A DNA stretch of 36,947 nucleotides from JBNKFQ01 sp050289385. Lineage in GTDB: Bacteria > Pseudomonadota > Gammaproteobacteria > Pseudomonadales > Porticoccaceae. The position numbers and the translations under genes were made by a program. Below are positions 25,272-32,950 of the stretch, piece by piece (positions within the stretch are counted from its first letter, which is position 1; every line of letters begins with the position of its first letter). The DNA is taken from NCBI GenBank assembly GCA_050289385.1, contig JBNKFQ010000242.1, positions 1 through 36,947 on the forward strand, read 5' to 3'. The notes under the pieces were generated by a model. That model did not search any database. It had not been told where the DNA came from and was given only the letters and a program-made list of their open reading frames with translations.

Positions 25272-27212
25272 TCAGACTCCGTCCGGATCAATCAGGATAC
25301 AGGCTGAACCACCTTCAAAACTTCCGCTATCAGCCTCGATAAAGACACTCAGGCTATCGAACTGGGTCAGGACACCACCAATGATGTTGACCTGGCACAC
25401 AGACTTGACCGCTGTTGGCGGCAGTGTGCACAGACCACCAAGTGCTTCACCACCCTGGCCACCACCAGAAGCGTCGTGGAACAATTGCGCTGACCCTGAT
25501 CTGGCCTGGTTACCTTGCGCCGCTTTAACCACAAGAGTAATAACTTCGGCGCCAGCAGCAAAGGGGCTAATAACACCTACGCTGTCGTGTTCGCCAGCCT
25601 GCTGGCCCAGTCCCATAAACTTACCACTGGTACCAATAGTCTGGTCGGTGGAGAAACACATCAGGTTACTGCCAATACCGTCAGAGCCGGGGTCACCCTT
25701 GTCACCTTTCTTACCCTGAGGACCTTGGGCTCCAGTGTCACCGACCTTACCTTGTGGACCCTGGGCTCCGGTATCACCTTGCTTACCTTGTGGACCCTGG
25801 GCACCGGTATCACCTACCTTACCTTGTGGACCCTGAGCACCGGTATCACCTGGCTTACCTTGTGGACCTTGGGCTCCGGTATCACCTACCTTACCTTGTG
25901 GACCCTGAGCACCGGTATCACCTTGCTTACCTTGCGGACCTTGCGGACCAGTAGCGCCGGTATCACCTGGCTTACCTTGTGGACCCTGGGCACCAGTGTC
26001 ACCTTGCTTACCCTGCGGACCCTGGGCTCCGGTATCACCGACTTTACCCTGCGGACCCTGAGCACCTGTATCACCTACCTTACCTTGCGGACCTTGAGCA
26101 CCGGTATCACCTTGCTTACCTTGTGGACCCTGAGCACCTGTATCACCTTGCTTACCTTGTGGACCCTGCGCACCGGTATCACCGACTTTACCTTGCGGGC
26201 CCTGCTCTCCCTGGTCACCTTGCTTACCTTGAGGACCCTGGGCACCTTCATCACCCTGCTTACCTTGTGGGCCCTGGGCACCTTCATCACCCTGCTTACC
26301 TTGCGGGCCTTGTGCACCGGTATCACCTTGCTTGCCTTGCGGACCTTGCGCACCGGTATCACCGACTTTACCTTGCGGGCCTTGAGGACCGATATCACCC
26401 TGCTTGCCTTGTGGACCTTGCGGACCAACTGCACCGAGAGTCAAGTCATACAAGTCATGCTGCATGCCGGATTGTAAATCAGCTTCCATCGCTACCAGAG
26501 TCATGCTGCCAAACACATCGCCAATCGCGAGTGGCTGAGAGCAAGAGGTGTGTAACTGAACGTCCTGATTCTGAACGCCGTCATTAATATTCAGAGTTAA
26601 TTCATTGGGCCATTTGCCGTCACCGGTAAATACCACCAGACCACCGTTGGCAACCGGGCTGCTGGTTACCACCCAGTCTGCATTGTTGTGACCCTGCGCG
26701 ATCAGGTTTGCCGGACCGGCTGAACCCGTCATATCACCGCTACAAGAAGCACCTTGCAAGTTAAAACCGGAGCAATCTGAAGGGGTGTATTCAAAAGTCA
26801 GGGAGCTGGGCTTCGACGCACACTGGTCGGGCCCTGGAACCCATATCGCCAGCAGATAGTCACCTGCAGGAACATTGGGCTCTCCATTTGTCACCGCGGG
26901 CAGGTCCACCACAACACAATCCACAGTTGAGGAGTCGAGTGGTGGTGCTTCACCCCCCAGAGGCGTGGGACACAAAGATTGATCGCCGGAAATCACCAAC
27001 GGCGGTTCCTGGGTACCAAAATGGAATTCGGGGCTATCCCCAAAATCCGTTCCCCAGATAATCAACTGAGTGGGTGCATCAATTGGCCAGGGCTGTACTT
27101 CCTCAATCTTCGTTTCCGCAAAACTGGCCGAAGTAAAAACAATACCAAGGAGCATGCTCCCCACAACCGACACAAACTTAAACGGTAGTTTCCTACCCCA
27201 ATAAAACTTCAT
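25272..27212 (-). CDS. Secreted collagen-like protein with Gly-X-Y repeat domain
   Basis: This 646-residue protein has a signal peptide (about 12-32, ending SASFA). An N-terminal globular region (about 33-262) includes a TIG/IPT-like start (PTQLIIWGTDFGDSPEFHFG) and CSQPLAIGDVFGSMTLVAMEADLQSG. A ~250-residue collagen stretch follows (about 263-512), mostly GAQGPQGKQGDT-type units, then a C-terminal globular domain of about 130 residues (NLMCFSTDQ to the end). The collagen helix should form a rod linking trimeric heads, as in bacterial adhesins or matrix proteins. The start follows GGGAGAG. A probable c-di-GMP riboswitch lies about 190 bases upstream. No cell-wall anchor or C-terminal sorting signal is seen, so release or T2SS export is possible. 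Confidence 0.88.
   Translation of the reverse strand: MKFYWGRKLPFKFVSVVGSMLLGIVFTSASFAETKIEEVQPWPIDAPTQLIIWGTDFGDSPEFHFGTQEPPLVISGDQSLCPTPLGGEAPPLDSSTVDCVVVDLPAVTNGEPNVPAGDYLLAIWVPGPDQCASKPSSLTFEYTPSDCSGFNLQGASCSGDMTGSAGPANLIAQGHNNADWVVTSSPVANGGLVVFTGDGKWPNELTLNINDGVQNQDVQLHTSCSQPLAIGDVFGSMTLVAMEADLQSGMQHDLYDLTLGAVGPQGPQGKQGDIGPQGPQGKVGDTGAQGPQGKQGDTGAQGPQGKQGDEGAQGPQGKQGDEGAQGPQGKQGDQGEQGPQGKVGDTGAQGPQGKQGDTGAQGPQGKQGDTGAQGPQGKVGDTGAQGPQGKVGDTGAQGPQGKQGDTGAQGPQGKPGDTGATGPQGPQGKQGDTGAQGPQGKVGDTGAQGPQGKPGDTGAQGPQGKVGDTGAQGPQGKQGDTGAQGPQGKVGDTGAQGPQGKKGDKGDPGSDGIGSNLMCFSTDQTIGTSGKFMGLGQQAGEHDSVGVISPFAAGAEVITLVVKAAQGNQARSGSAQLFHDASGGGQGGEALGGLCTLPPTAVKSVCQVNIIGGVLTQFDSLSVFIEADSGSFEGGSACILIDPDGV
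25677..26426 (-). repeat. 36-bp direct repeat array encoding collagen units
   Basis: About 20 tandem copies of a 36-bp unit encode the 12-residue block GAQGPQGK(Q/V/P)GD(T/E/Q). One copy has an extra GPQ triplet (about 25946-25990). Copies differ at synonymous and a few coding sites, mostly at the residues after K and D. Such arrays can change length by slippage or recombination without shifting the frame. Confidence 0.9.
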
Positions 27213-27405
27213 GACATCTCTCCCGAATCATGACACTGCCTTTTTTGGCGATAAAACACAGCCAACAAACGGCAAAATTGATGGCGATCCAGTTGCTCAA
27301 GGCCTTATTTTCGCGGCCTCGACTTGCTAAAGCACGACAACATGGGGAGACAGGAAGACAAAATAGCGAACTACCATTACCCCAAAATGTGCGTTTGGTG
27401 CTTTT
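27213..27405 (-). other. Leader of the collagen-like gene (expression platform region)
   Basis: These 193 bases lie between the putative riboswitch and the ATG. On the minus strand a short hairpin is possible just after the aptamer (CCAAA and TTTGG, about 27378-27398). Otherwise I see no clear terminator or anti-terminator, so control could act on translation or further downstream. Confidence 0.4.
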
Positions 27406-27500
27406 GGCAGCTCGGCTATTCCAGAGTCATACTACGGCTGGGGAACCCGCAGCTTTGCGCAGTCAATACCTGATAACACTTACTGCGGATTGACCTTGCC
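27406..27500 (-). promoter_or_regulatory. Probable cyclic-di-GMP-I (GEMM-I) riboswitch
   Basis: On the minus strand the segment runs GGCA at 27500-27497, a helix GTCAAT/ATTGAC (27494-27489 with 27467-27462), then CGCAAAGC (27459-27452) followed by GCGGG. A helix TTCC-CAG/CTGGAA comes next, and the 3' end is TAGCCGAGCTGCC (27418-27406), whose TGCC closes with the initial GGCA. The order helix, CGCAAAGC, helix, AGCCGxGxTGCC is the GEMM-I pattern. The P1b loop is longer than usual and I see no GNRA tetraloop in it. It lies upstream of the collagen-like gene on the same strand, so c-di-GMP would control that product. Confidence 0.7.
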
Positions 27501-27519
27501 TTTTCGAAGCAGGACCCTA

Positions 27520-27548
27520 ATTCTGGTAGAGATTTCTTGCAGCGGCAA
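27520..27548 (-). promoter_or_regulatory. Candidate sigma-70 promoter for the riboswitch transcript
   Basis: On the minus strand TTGCCG (27548-27543) and CAGAAT (27525-27520) are spaced by exactly 17 bases. This would place the transcript start about 13 bases before the riboswitch. The hexamers match the consensus only in part. Confidence 0.33.
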
Positions 27549-28009
27549 GACAGGGACGCTCGAGCTTTCGGGATTTTATTTCTTTCGATTTTTTTTAAAT
27601 CGCCATCAATATTAAAAACTTGACTTGAGATTTTGCAGGTAAGACATTGATATTGCTATACGCTTTAATATACCTGACAGACCAATGTGTAGCGGTCAAA
27701 GCCAAATTATCTGCCTTACAGTTGGTGACAAACGGTTGTTCCTCAAGGACAAACGGGCAACAGAAAATGCTGATTTTTAGTGGTATTCTGCTGATGTAAA
27801 CGGGCACCGAAAACCCCGGCTTTTTTATACAACTTTTTGCTGATGAAACACCACTGAAAAATTAATTACAAAGTGCCAAAAACAGATTTCTGATTTAATA
27901 CGTGACAATACTCTTGTCGCGCCGGTACGCTTCACGGTTGAGCCTATAACCACCGGCTCTTCACAATCGCAGATCGAGAGCCTTCCTGGCATCAATCGAC
28001 AACTGCTCT
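27549..28009. other. Non-coding stretch downstream of gspD
   Basis: These 461 AT-rich bases contain no convincing gene. A GAGCC/GGCTC hairpin at 27940-27959 lies about 50 bases after the gspD stop codon. It lacks a T-run, so it is a weak candidate for the end of the gsp transcript. Confidence 0.4.
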
Positions 28010-30172
28010 TCAACGTCGCAGAGAGCTTAAATCAACATCCTTCAACTTGCTGCGATACTCATCGGTCACACGGCGTGCGTCTTCAGTGCTGGCAATAGCT
28101 CGGGGAGTAATCATCACCACCAACTCGGTTTTATTTTTGGATATCTGCTTGCCGCTGAACAACAGCCCCAAACCGGGAATGTCTTTCAGAAACGGCACGC
28201 CAGAATCGGATTCCTGTTTGTCTTCGCGAATCAGGCCACCCAGTACGATCGTCTCGCCGCTTTGCACAGCCACGCTGGTTTGAATCTCACGCTGCAAAAT
28301 AGTCGGTGAATCAATACCTGAGGTTGTAGTTTCATCCACATCGTCTACCCGCTGCGTAATATCCAGTACAACCATGCCACCGGAATTGACCCGCGGTGTC
28401 ACCTCCAGCGTAACACCCGTATCGCGATACTGAATTTGACTGGTGATGGTTGACCCCACAATGTTATTCACTGTCGTCAAACCACTGGTATTAGAAGTTT
28501 CGGAGGTTCTGATTGGCACCTGATCACCAACCCGTATGGTCGCGGTCTGGTTGTCCAGTACCATTAACGAGGGAGACGATAGAACATTGAGTCGCGAATC
28601 AGCGGCAATCGCATTCAGTACAGCGCGTGTGCCCATGCCATCAAATATCGCATAGGTAAAATCGGCGGGATCGCTCAGTGCGCCACTCAAAGCGCTGACA
28701 ATATTGCCGTCGCTGTCTGTGGTGGTGGTCTTGCCACTGTTGGGAATACCCAGACCACCTGTTCCACTCTTGCGGCCGTGGCGATCTTTAAAAAACCATT
28801 GCAGCCCATATTGCAATTGATCGTCCAGTGACACTTCAACAATGGACGCTTCCACCAATACCTGCAACGGTAATACGTCGAGTTTTTTTATGGCTTTTTC
28901 AACTTCGGCGTAATCCGTTGGCGTGGCCAAAATCAACAAGGCATTACTTTCGAGGTCCGGCATAATGGTGACGTCTCCTACCTCCAGCGAAGTTACCTGC
29001 TGGTTTGTACGGTCACCGGTAACTTTTGGCGACGCCGCTGCATCAGCCGTCGGCTCGGCTGCAACATTTCCCTGGCTGACCTGCGCATTTGCCTTTGCTA
29101 CCGCACTGCGTCGTTTGGTCTCGAACAACTGACCAAGTAATTCCGCCAGATTTTCTGCCTTGCCATTTTCTACGTAATACACATACATGTTTACGCCATG
29201 GGGATTTTCTGCCTGATCCAGGCGGTTAATCCACTGTTCAGCACTGGCGAGGTATTTTTCCTGTGGGGTAATCACCAGCAAGGCATTGAGCCGGTCAATC
29301 ACGGTAAAACGAACCAGGCCAGCCAGAGGGCCTTCGGCGGTATCGCCAAATACACTTTCCAGTTCTCCAACAATGGTGGGAGCGTCCACATTCTCCAGTC
29401 GAAACATGCCAACTGACATGCCTTTCAATTGGTCGACATCAAAAATATTGACGGTCTCCCGCATGTTGTGCAGGTCTCCGTAAGTACCGGCCAGCAGCAG
29501 AATGTTGCGATATTCATCGACAATCACTTTGGAGCGGGCAGATTTAACCGTTTCCAGTATCTTTTGCATCTCCTTGACGCCCACATAGCGCAGGGGAACA
29601 ATCAACACCTGATAACCGCGATCGGCAGTCAGCCTGGTGCTCGCACCAACACCCAGCGCAGCGGCCTCGTCTACCATTACAACTTCGTAAAAATCCTGGT
29701 TTTTAACCAGCGCGGCACCGTTTACCCGCAGCAGATTTTCAAGCGTTGGTATAAGCGCATCGCGAGAAATTGGCCGTGCGGTGCGCATGGAAACACTGCC
29801 ATTTACATCGGATCCAATAACGTAATTCAGGTTGAGTATGTCACCCAAAACGGTTTTTACCACTTCGGCCAGAGACGAATCCTGAAAGTTAAGAGTAACC
29901 TCACCCTCGGTATCTGCAGGCCCCTTGTTGGCAGCCGCTCGCCGATCGATAAATTCACCGGTGCCTTTAAACACCTCTTTAAGCGGCACGCTGGCAGATT
30001 GCGCCTGAGAAACGGGGCCGGATATTTCACGCTGTGTAACGGTTGGCGACGTTTCTGCTTTTTGTGGTGCGGCAGCAGTGGATGCACCCTGATCTTCACG
30101 CATGGTGGTACACGAACACAATAAAAGTGATACGAGCACACCGCCTGTTATCGTTTTCAACCCGGGTTTCAT
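28010..30172 (-). CDS. gspD: Type II secretion outer-membrane secretin GspD
   Basis: This 720-residue protein has an N0 domain (LNFQDSSLAEVVKTVLGDILNLNYVIG, about 93-119), N1-N3 domains, and the secretin core. The core contains VEASIVEVSLDDQLQYGLQWFF, DNQTATIRVGDQVPI, VTPRVNSGGMVVLDI and the closing VPFLKDIPGLGLLFSGKQ...KTELVVMITPR. It forms the outer-membrane channel of the T2SS. The N-terminal signal ends LLLCSCTTM, where L-C-S-C21 is a plausible lipobox, so it may be a self-inserting liposecretin of the HxcQ type. Its ATG overlaps the gspC stop codon by 4 bases. The last gene of the operon. Confidence 0.95.
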   Translation of the reverse strand: MKPGLKTITGGVLVSLLLCSCTTMREDQGASTAAAPQKAETSPTVTQREISGPVSQAQSASVPLKEVFKGTGEFIDRRAAANKGPADTEGEVTLNFQDSSLAEVVKTVLGDILNLNYVIGSDVNGSVSMRTARPISRDALIPTLENLLRVNGAALVKNQDFYEVVMVDEAAALGVGASTRLTADRGYQVLIVPLRYVGVKEMQKILETVKSARSKVIVDEYRNILLLAGTYGDLHNMRETVNIFDVDQLKGMSVGMFRLENVDAPTIVGELESVFGDTAEGPLAGLVRFTVIDRLNALLVITPQEKYLASAEQWINRLDQAENPHGVNMYVYYVENGKAENLAELLGQLFETKRRSAVAKANAQVSQGNVAAEPTADAAASPKVTGDRTNQQVTSLEVGDVTIMPDLESNALLILATPTDYAEVEKAIKKLDVLPLQVLVEASIVEVSLDDQLQYGLQWFFKDRHGRKSGTGGLGIPNSGKTTTTDSDGNIVSALSGALSDPADFTYAIFDGMGTRAVLNAIAADSRLNVLSSPSLMVLDNQTATIRVGDQVPIRTSETSNTSGLTTVNNIVGSTITSQIQYRDTGVTLEVTPRVNSGGMVVLDITQRVDDVDETTTSGIDSPTILQREIQTSVAVQSGETIVLGGLIREDKQESDSGVPFLKDIPGLGLLFSGKQISKNKTELVVMITPRAIASTEDARRVTDEYRSKLKDVDLSSLRR

Positions 30173-30813
30173 TGCTTGCTCCCTTTATCGTTTGATTTGA
30201 CTTGCTCTTTTTGCTTGAGAACGTTTTGCTTGATAACGTTTTGCCTGAGAACGTTTTGTCTGGAACGTGGCGACGCTGACTTCACACGTTTTACGGCACC
30301 CCTTTCGCCATTTTGCGTTGCATTTTCGCTGGCGGTTTCCTTGAGGCGAAACACCTGTTGTTCGTCATCATTGCTGAGATAAATTTGCTCTGGTGATATT
30401 TCGTCAATACGCCACTTTTCCAGATACATGCCCTTGCCCAGGCGCAACTGACTGGACCCATCTGTTTCATTAAATATAGCGTAAGTTTCACTTCCCGTAT
30501 TAATGACACCAGTCAACCGCCAGCGGGAGGCAAGCTCACCCTCTTCAGCCTGTTCGTCAACAGTAACGGTACGGGGCGTGCGATTCCAGTAAAATAACGC
30601 GTTATCAATCGTAGGCTGATAGTCTTCCAAATCGGCAATGGTTGCCAATTTTGCTGATTGCCCCACGCCATCCAGACGCGCTGAGTCAGCTTGCGGCTCG
30701 CTACCCGCAGAACCGGAAACCAGCGTCAGTTCCAGCAAGAGCAAAAACACCAACCCACCCAGCATAACCAGTAACAACCTGGTCAGGGGATTACCCGATT
30801 GCCATATGTTCAT
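30169..30813 (-). CDS. gspC: Type II secretion linker GspC (XpsN-like), without PDZ domain
   Basis: This 214-residue protein has one N-terminal helix (about 11-32) and a homology-region domain (about 95-155: SRWRLTGVINTGSETYAIFN, GKGMYLEKWRIDEISPEQIYL) typical of GspC. It has no PDZ or coiled-coil domain. The C-terminal tail is basic and repetitive. In the Xanthomonas xps operon the gene at the same place, between gspM and gspD, is called xpsN and does the GspC job of joining the inner-membrane platform to the secretin. It starts one base after the gspM stop codon. Confidence 0.75.
   Translation of the reverse strand: MNIWQSGNPLTRLLLVMLGGLVFLLLLELTLVSGSAGSEPQADSARLDGVGQSAKLATIADLEDYQPTIDNALFYWNRTPRTVTVDEQAEEGELASRWRLTGVINTGSETYAIFNETDGSSQLRLGKGMYLEKWRIDEISPEQIYLSNDDEQQVFRLKETASENATQNGERGAVKRVKSASPRSRQNVLRQNVIKQNVLKQKEQVKSNDKGSKQ
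30214..30258 (-). repeat. Three 15-bp tandem repeats in the gspC tail
   Basis: Units CTTGAGAACGTTTTG, CTTGATAACGTTTTG and CCTGAGAACGTTTTG (plus-strand reading) lie at 30214, 30229 and 30244. They encode the peptide repeat QNV(L/I)(K/R) in the GspC C-terminus and keep the frame. Confidence 0.8.
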
Positions 30814-30814
30814 A

Positions 30815-31435
30815 CTATTTCCCCTCCGTCAGATAACCCACCAAATCCAGACGAATGTTCAAACTGTAGCGCTGGCGCTGGAATCTGCGTGAATTCCTGG
30901 CGGGCCTCACGCGTCTGGAGCTGCTGTAGTTGCGCGGTTCAGTTGCCGTGGAATTGATGTTAATGGCATCGACAAATATCAGGGGCTGGGCACTTGCTTC
31001 CAAAAAATGCAGCAAAGCTACCAGATGGCTTACTTCGCCGGTAACTTGCACACGCAATCCAACTGCGGAGGCGCCAATTGCCGATTCAACCTGATATTCC
31101 TGGGTGCTCACAAGTTGCCCACCGCTGTCGCGTACTGCACTGTTAACCAGGTCTTGCATATTGGCCGATGCGATAGCCGCTTTCTGACCTTCCAGAAAAA
31201 GTGCGCCGCGGGCGTCGTCTTGCTCCAGTTGCGCGAGTTGCTGGTCAATCCGCTCTTCGGATTCAATTAAACGACGATACCGGGCCAACCGATCGGCGAG
31301 CTGGTCAGCTTCTGCATAACTGTCTGAATAATTGTTGTATACCGGCAAAACAAGATAGGCAAATACAATTACCAGCAGCGCGGCTAAAATCAGAAGTGCG
31401 AGTGTTTTTTGTATCAAGCGCGGCAGATTATTCAT
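30815..31435 (-). CDS. gspM: Type II secretion platform protein GspM
   Basis: From the ATG at 31435 the protein has 206 residues. This start is chosen because AAGGGG lies eight bases before it; the upstream in-frame codons run through an inverted-repeat element. A transmembrane helix (about 12-35, LALLILAALLVIVFAYLVLP) is followed by a coiled-coil region (about 40-80) and a ferredoxin-like domain (VGLRVQVTGEVSHLVALLHFLEASAQPLIFVDAININ). GspM binds GspL at the inner membrane. The tail is rich in Arg and Ser. The gene is separated from gspL by 222 bases containing the 7-bp repeat element. Confidence 0.85.
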   Translation of the reverse strand: MNNLPRLIQKTLALLILAALLVIVFAYLVLPVYNNYSDSYAEADQLADRLARYRRLIESEERIDQQLAQLEQDDARGALFLEGQKAAIASANMQDLVNSAVRDSGGQLVSTQEYQVESAIGASAVGLRVQVTGEVSHLVALLHFLEASAQPLIFVDAININSTATEPRNYSSSRRVRPARNSRRFQRQRYSLNIRLDLVGYLTEGK

Positions 31436-31456
31436 AGCGGCGCCCCTTGTAATGTT

Positions 31457-31615
31457 GTTCGATGTTCGATGTTCGATGTTTGATGCAAAGGCACAGCCGA
31501 GCACACACTACAAAATGGAGCAAGTTGTCTGTTCGGGCAGCGGAACTGAATTGATTAGTACTGTTTTCGTACAAATCCTGCCCTGTCGTCGAACATCGAA
31601 CATCGAACGTCGAAC
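31457..31615. repeat. Inverted 7-bp-unit element A (gspL-gspM gap)
   Basis: The left arm has four tandem units GTTCGAT, GTTCGAT, GTTCGAT, GTTTGAT (31457-31484). The right arm has GTCGAAC, ATCGAAC, ATCGAAC, GTCGAAC (31588-31615), the inverse of the left. About 103 unrelated bases separate the arms. It lies 21 bases upstream of the gspM ATG. Two more elements with the same plan but other unit sequences occur at 33877-34036 and 35596-35744. Confidence 0.85.
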
Positions 31616-31657
31616 ATAAACTGGCGGCAGCATCTGACAGGTAACATCCAGCCAAAG

Positions 31658-32857
31658 TCATGACTGACCTCCTTCCACCAGCTCCAGCTTGATTTCAAAA
31701 CGCTCCTTGTCGGTCGTGACATTGCGCGTCACTGGCGATTCAAAAGATACATTTTGAAACCCGGGAAACTGCTCCAGCAATTCAATCAGCATTGACGCCT
31801 GTTTGGATTCCCCGGAAAGATTTACTGTTTTGTCCTTGATATTGAGATTGTTAATCCAGGTGTCTTCGTCAATAAGCGCTGTCAGATCGCGAACAATATC
31901 CAGCTTGGTGAACTCGCTGTTTTTTCGATTGATAAGCGTGGTGCCAACCTCCGTTTTTTGCAGTAACAGGGACTGTTTTCTACTCACTTCCTGGGCCTGA
32001 CTATCGATGGCAGAAAGTTGCTCGTTTAGCTCGGCCACTTTTTGATTCAAGTAGTAATCAGGCAATATAACCACAGCGAGCACCAATAAAATAACCAGTG
32101 CGGCCAAATTACGGTTTTGCCTTGTCCAAACCGGCTCCGGTTGCGGTCGGGATTCTGGCGGCAGAAGATTCCAGGGAGATTGCAAAATATTTGCAGGTAT
32201 CGAATCGGCAAATCCTTTTTTTGAAGAGTCTTTTTTTGAAGAGTCTACTTTTGCGTGACTATCCGTAATCGAAACTGGCGGAACAATAACGCTCACAGTT
32301 AAATCAACAGCGGACAGTTTTTCCACCAGAGCATTTAAAAAAGTTTGTTTTATTGCTGCGACACGAACGCGTATCTTGTCTCTTTCCGGTTGACGGGCAA
32401 CCACCTCGTAACCAAACCTGGCCTGCCCCTGCGGGAAAGGTGTAATCCGGTCCAGTTCAAACTGCAACACCGACGATAAATTGGCTTCTGTTGCCAATGG
32501 TAATTCGGTTTCATGGGTGAGGAACACACTTGCCGGCAAACGCACCACAACATCTACATCATTTGCCGACTGCGGAATTTGTTGACGCAGTTGCTGCAAT
32601 TGTTCGAACGCGTCGTCTGCACCACGAACCAGCGCCATCACATCACACACGCCCAACAAGCGCTCATCATTGTTTGTGGAGAACAGGAAGCGGCTCGCGC
32701 TGTCTTCCACATCTATCAGCAAACGTCGTCGTTGTGTATAAAAATACCGCTGCACACTGTCTGGCACAAATGACTTGAGTTCGCCAAGCCACCAGCGGCT
32801 AAAACGAACCAGAGCCTCCGACTCGCGCAACTGTTTTTTCAAAATCGATTCTGCCAT
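31658..32857 (-). CDS. gspL: Type II secretion platform protein GspL
   Basis: From the ATG at 32857 (AAGGA seven bases upstream) the protein has 399 residues. A TTG 13 codons earlier is in frame but has no good ribosome site. The cytoplasmic actin-like domain covers about 1-240 (LPASVFLTHETELPLATEANLSSVLQFELDRITPFP). A transmembrane helix lies at about 258-276 (LAALVILLVLAVVILPDYYL), with a periplasmic coiled coil and small domain after it. GspL joins the GspE ATPase to the platform. A 15-bp direct repeat (32215-32244) encodes DSSKK twice in the linker. The stop codon overlaps an ATG that begins only a short, non-gsp frame. Confidence 0.88.
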   Translation of the reverse strand: MAESILKKQLRESEALVRFSRWWLGELKSFVPDSVQRYFYTQRRRLLIDVEDSASRFLFSTNNDERLLGVCDVMALVRGADDAFEQLQQLRQQIPQSANDVDVVVRLPASVFLTHETELPLATEANLSSVLQFELDRITPFPQGQARFGYEVVARQPERDKIRVRVAAIKQTFLNALVEKLSAVDLTVSVIVPPVSITDSHAKVDSSKKDSSKKGFADSIPANILQSPWNLLPPESRPQPEPVWTRQNRNLAALVILLVLAVVILPDYYLNQKVAELNEQLSAIDSQAQEVSRKQSLLLQKTEVGTTLINRKNSEFTKLDIVRDLTALIDEDTWINNLNIKDKTVNLSGESKQASMLIELLEQFPGFQNVSFESPVTRNVTTDKERFEIKLELVEGGQS

Positions 32858-32891
32858 ACGTTTCCTTAAAAACCGGTTACCCCTGTGCTGT

Positions 32892-32909
32892 GTCAAGCTA
32901 CAGCTTGAC
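32892..32909. repeat. 8-bp palindrome in the gspK-gspL gap
   Basis: GTCAAGCT (32892-32899) and AGCTTGAC (32902-32909) form a perfect inverted repeat separated by two bases, 34 bases before the gspL ATG. It could make a hairpin in the operon mRNA. No T-run follows. Confidence 0.5.
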
Positions 32910-32950
32910 CCATTACTGCCACCCGCAATAACGAGCCAGGGCCTGTTAAA

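Noticed and set aside
25515..26477. Long plus-strand open frame of 320 codons rich in T, L and W
   Set aside because: It is the antisense of the collagen repeat array; the 36-bp periodicity keeps several frames free of stops, and the peptide has no start signal or recognisable fold.
27230..27493. Plus-strand open frame of 87 codons in the gap upstream of the collagen-like gene
   Set aside because: It overlaps the riboswitch-like sequence on the other strand, lacks a ribosome binding site and resembles no family I know.
29429..30124. Plus-strand open frame of 231 codons
   Set aside because: It is the antisense of the GspD N-domains and is explained by codon bias of that gene.
31428..31661. 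Minus-strand open frame of 77 codons beginning at an ATG overlapping the gspL stop codon
   Set aside because: It runs through repeat element A and ends inside gspM in the wrong frame; it is more likely the broken original start region than a gene.
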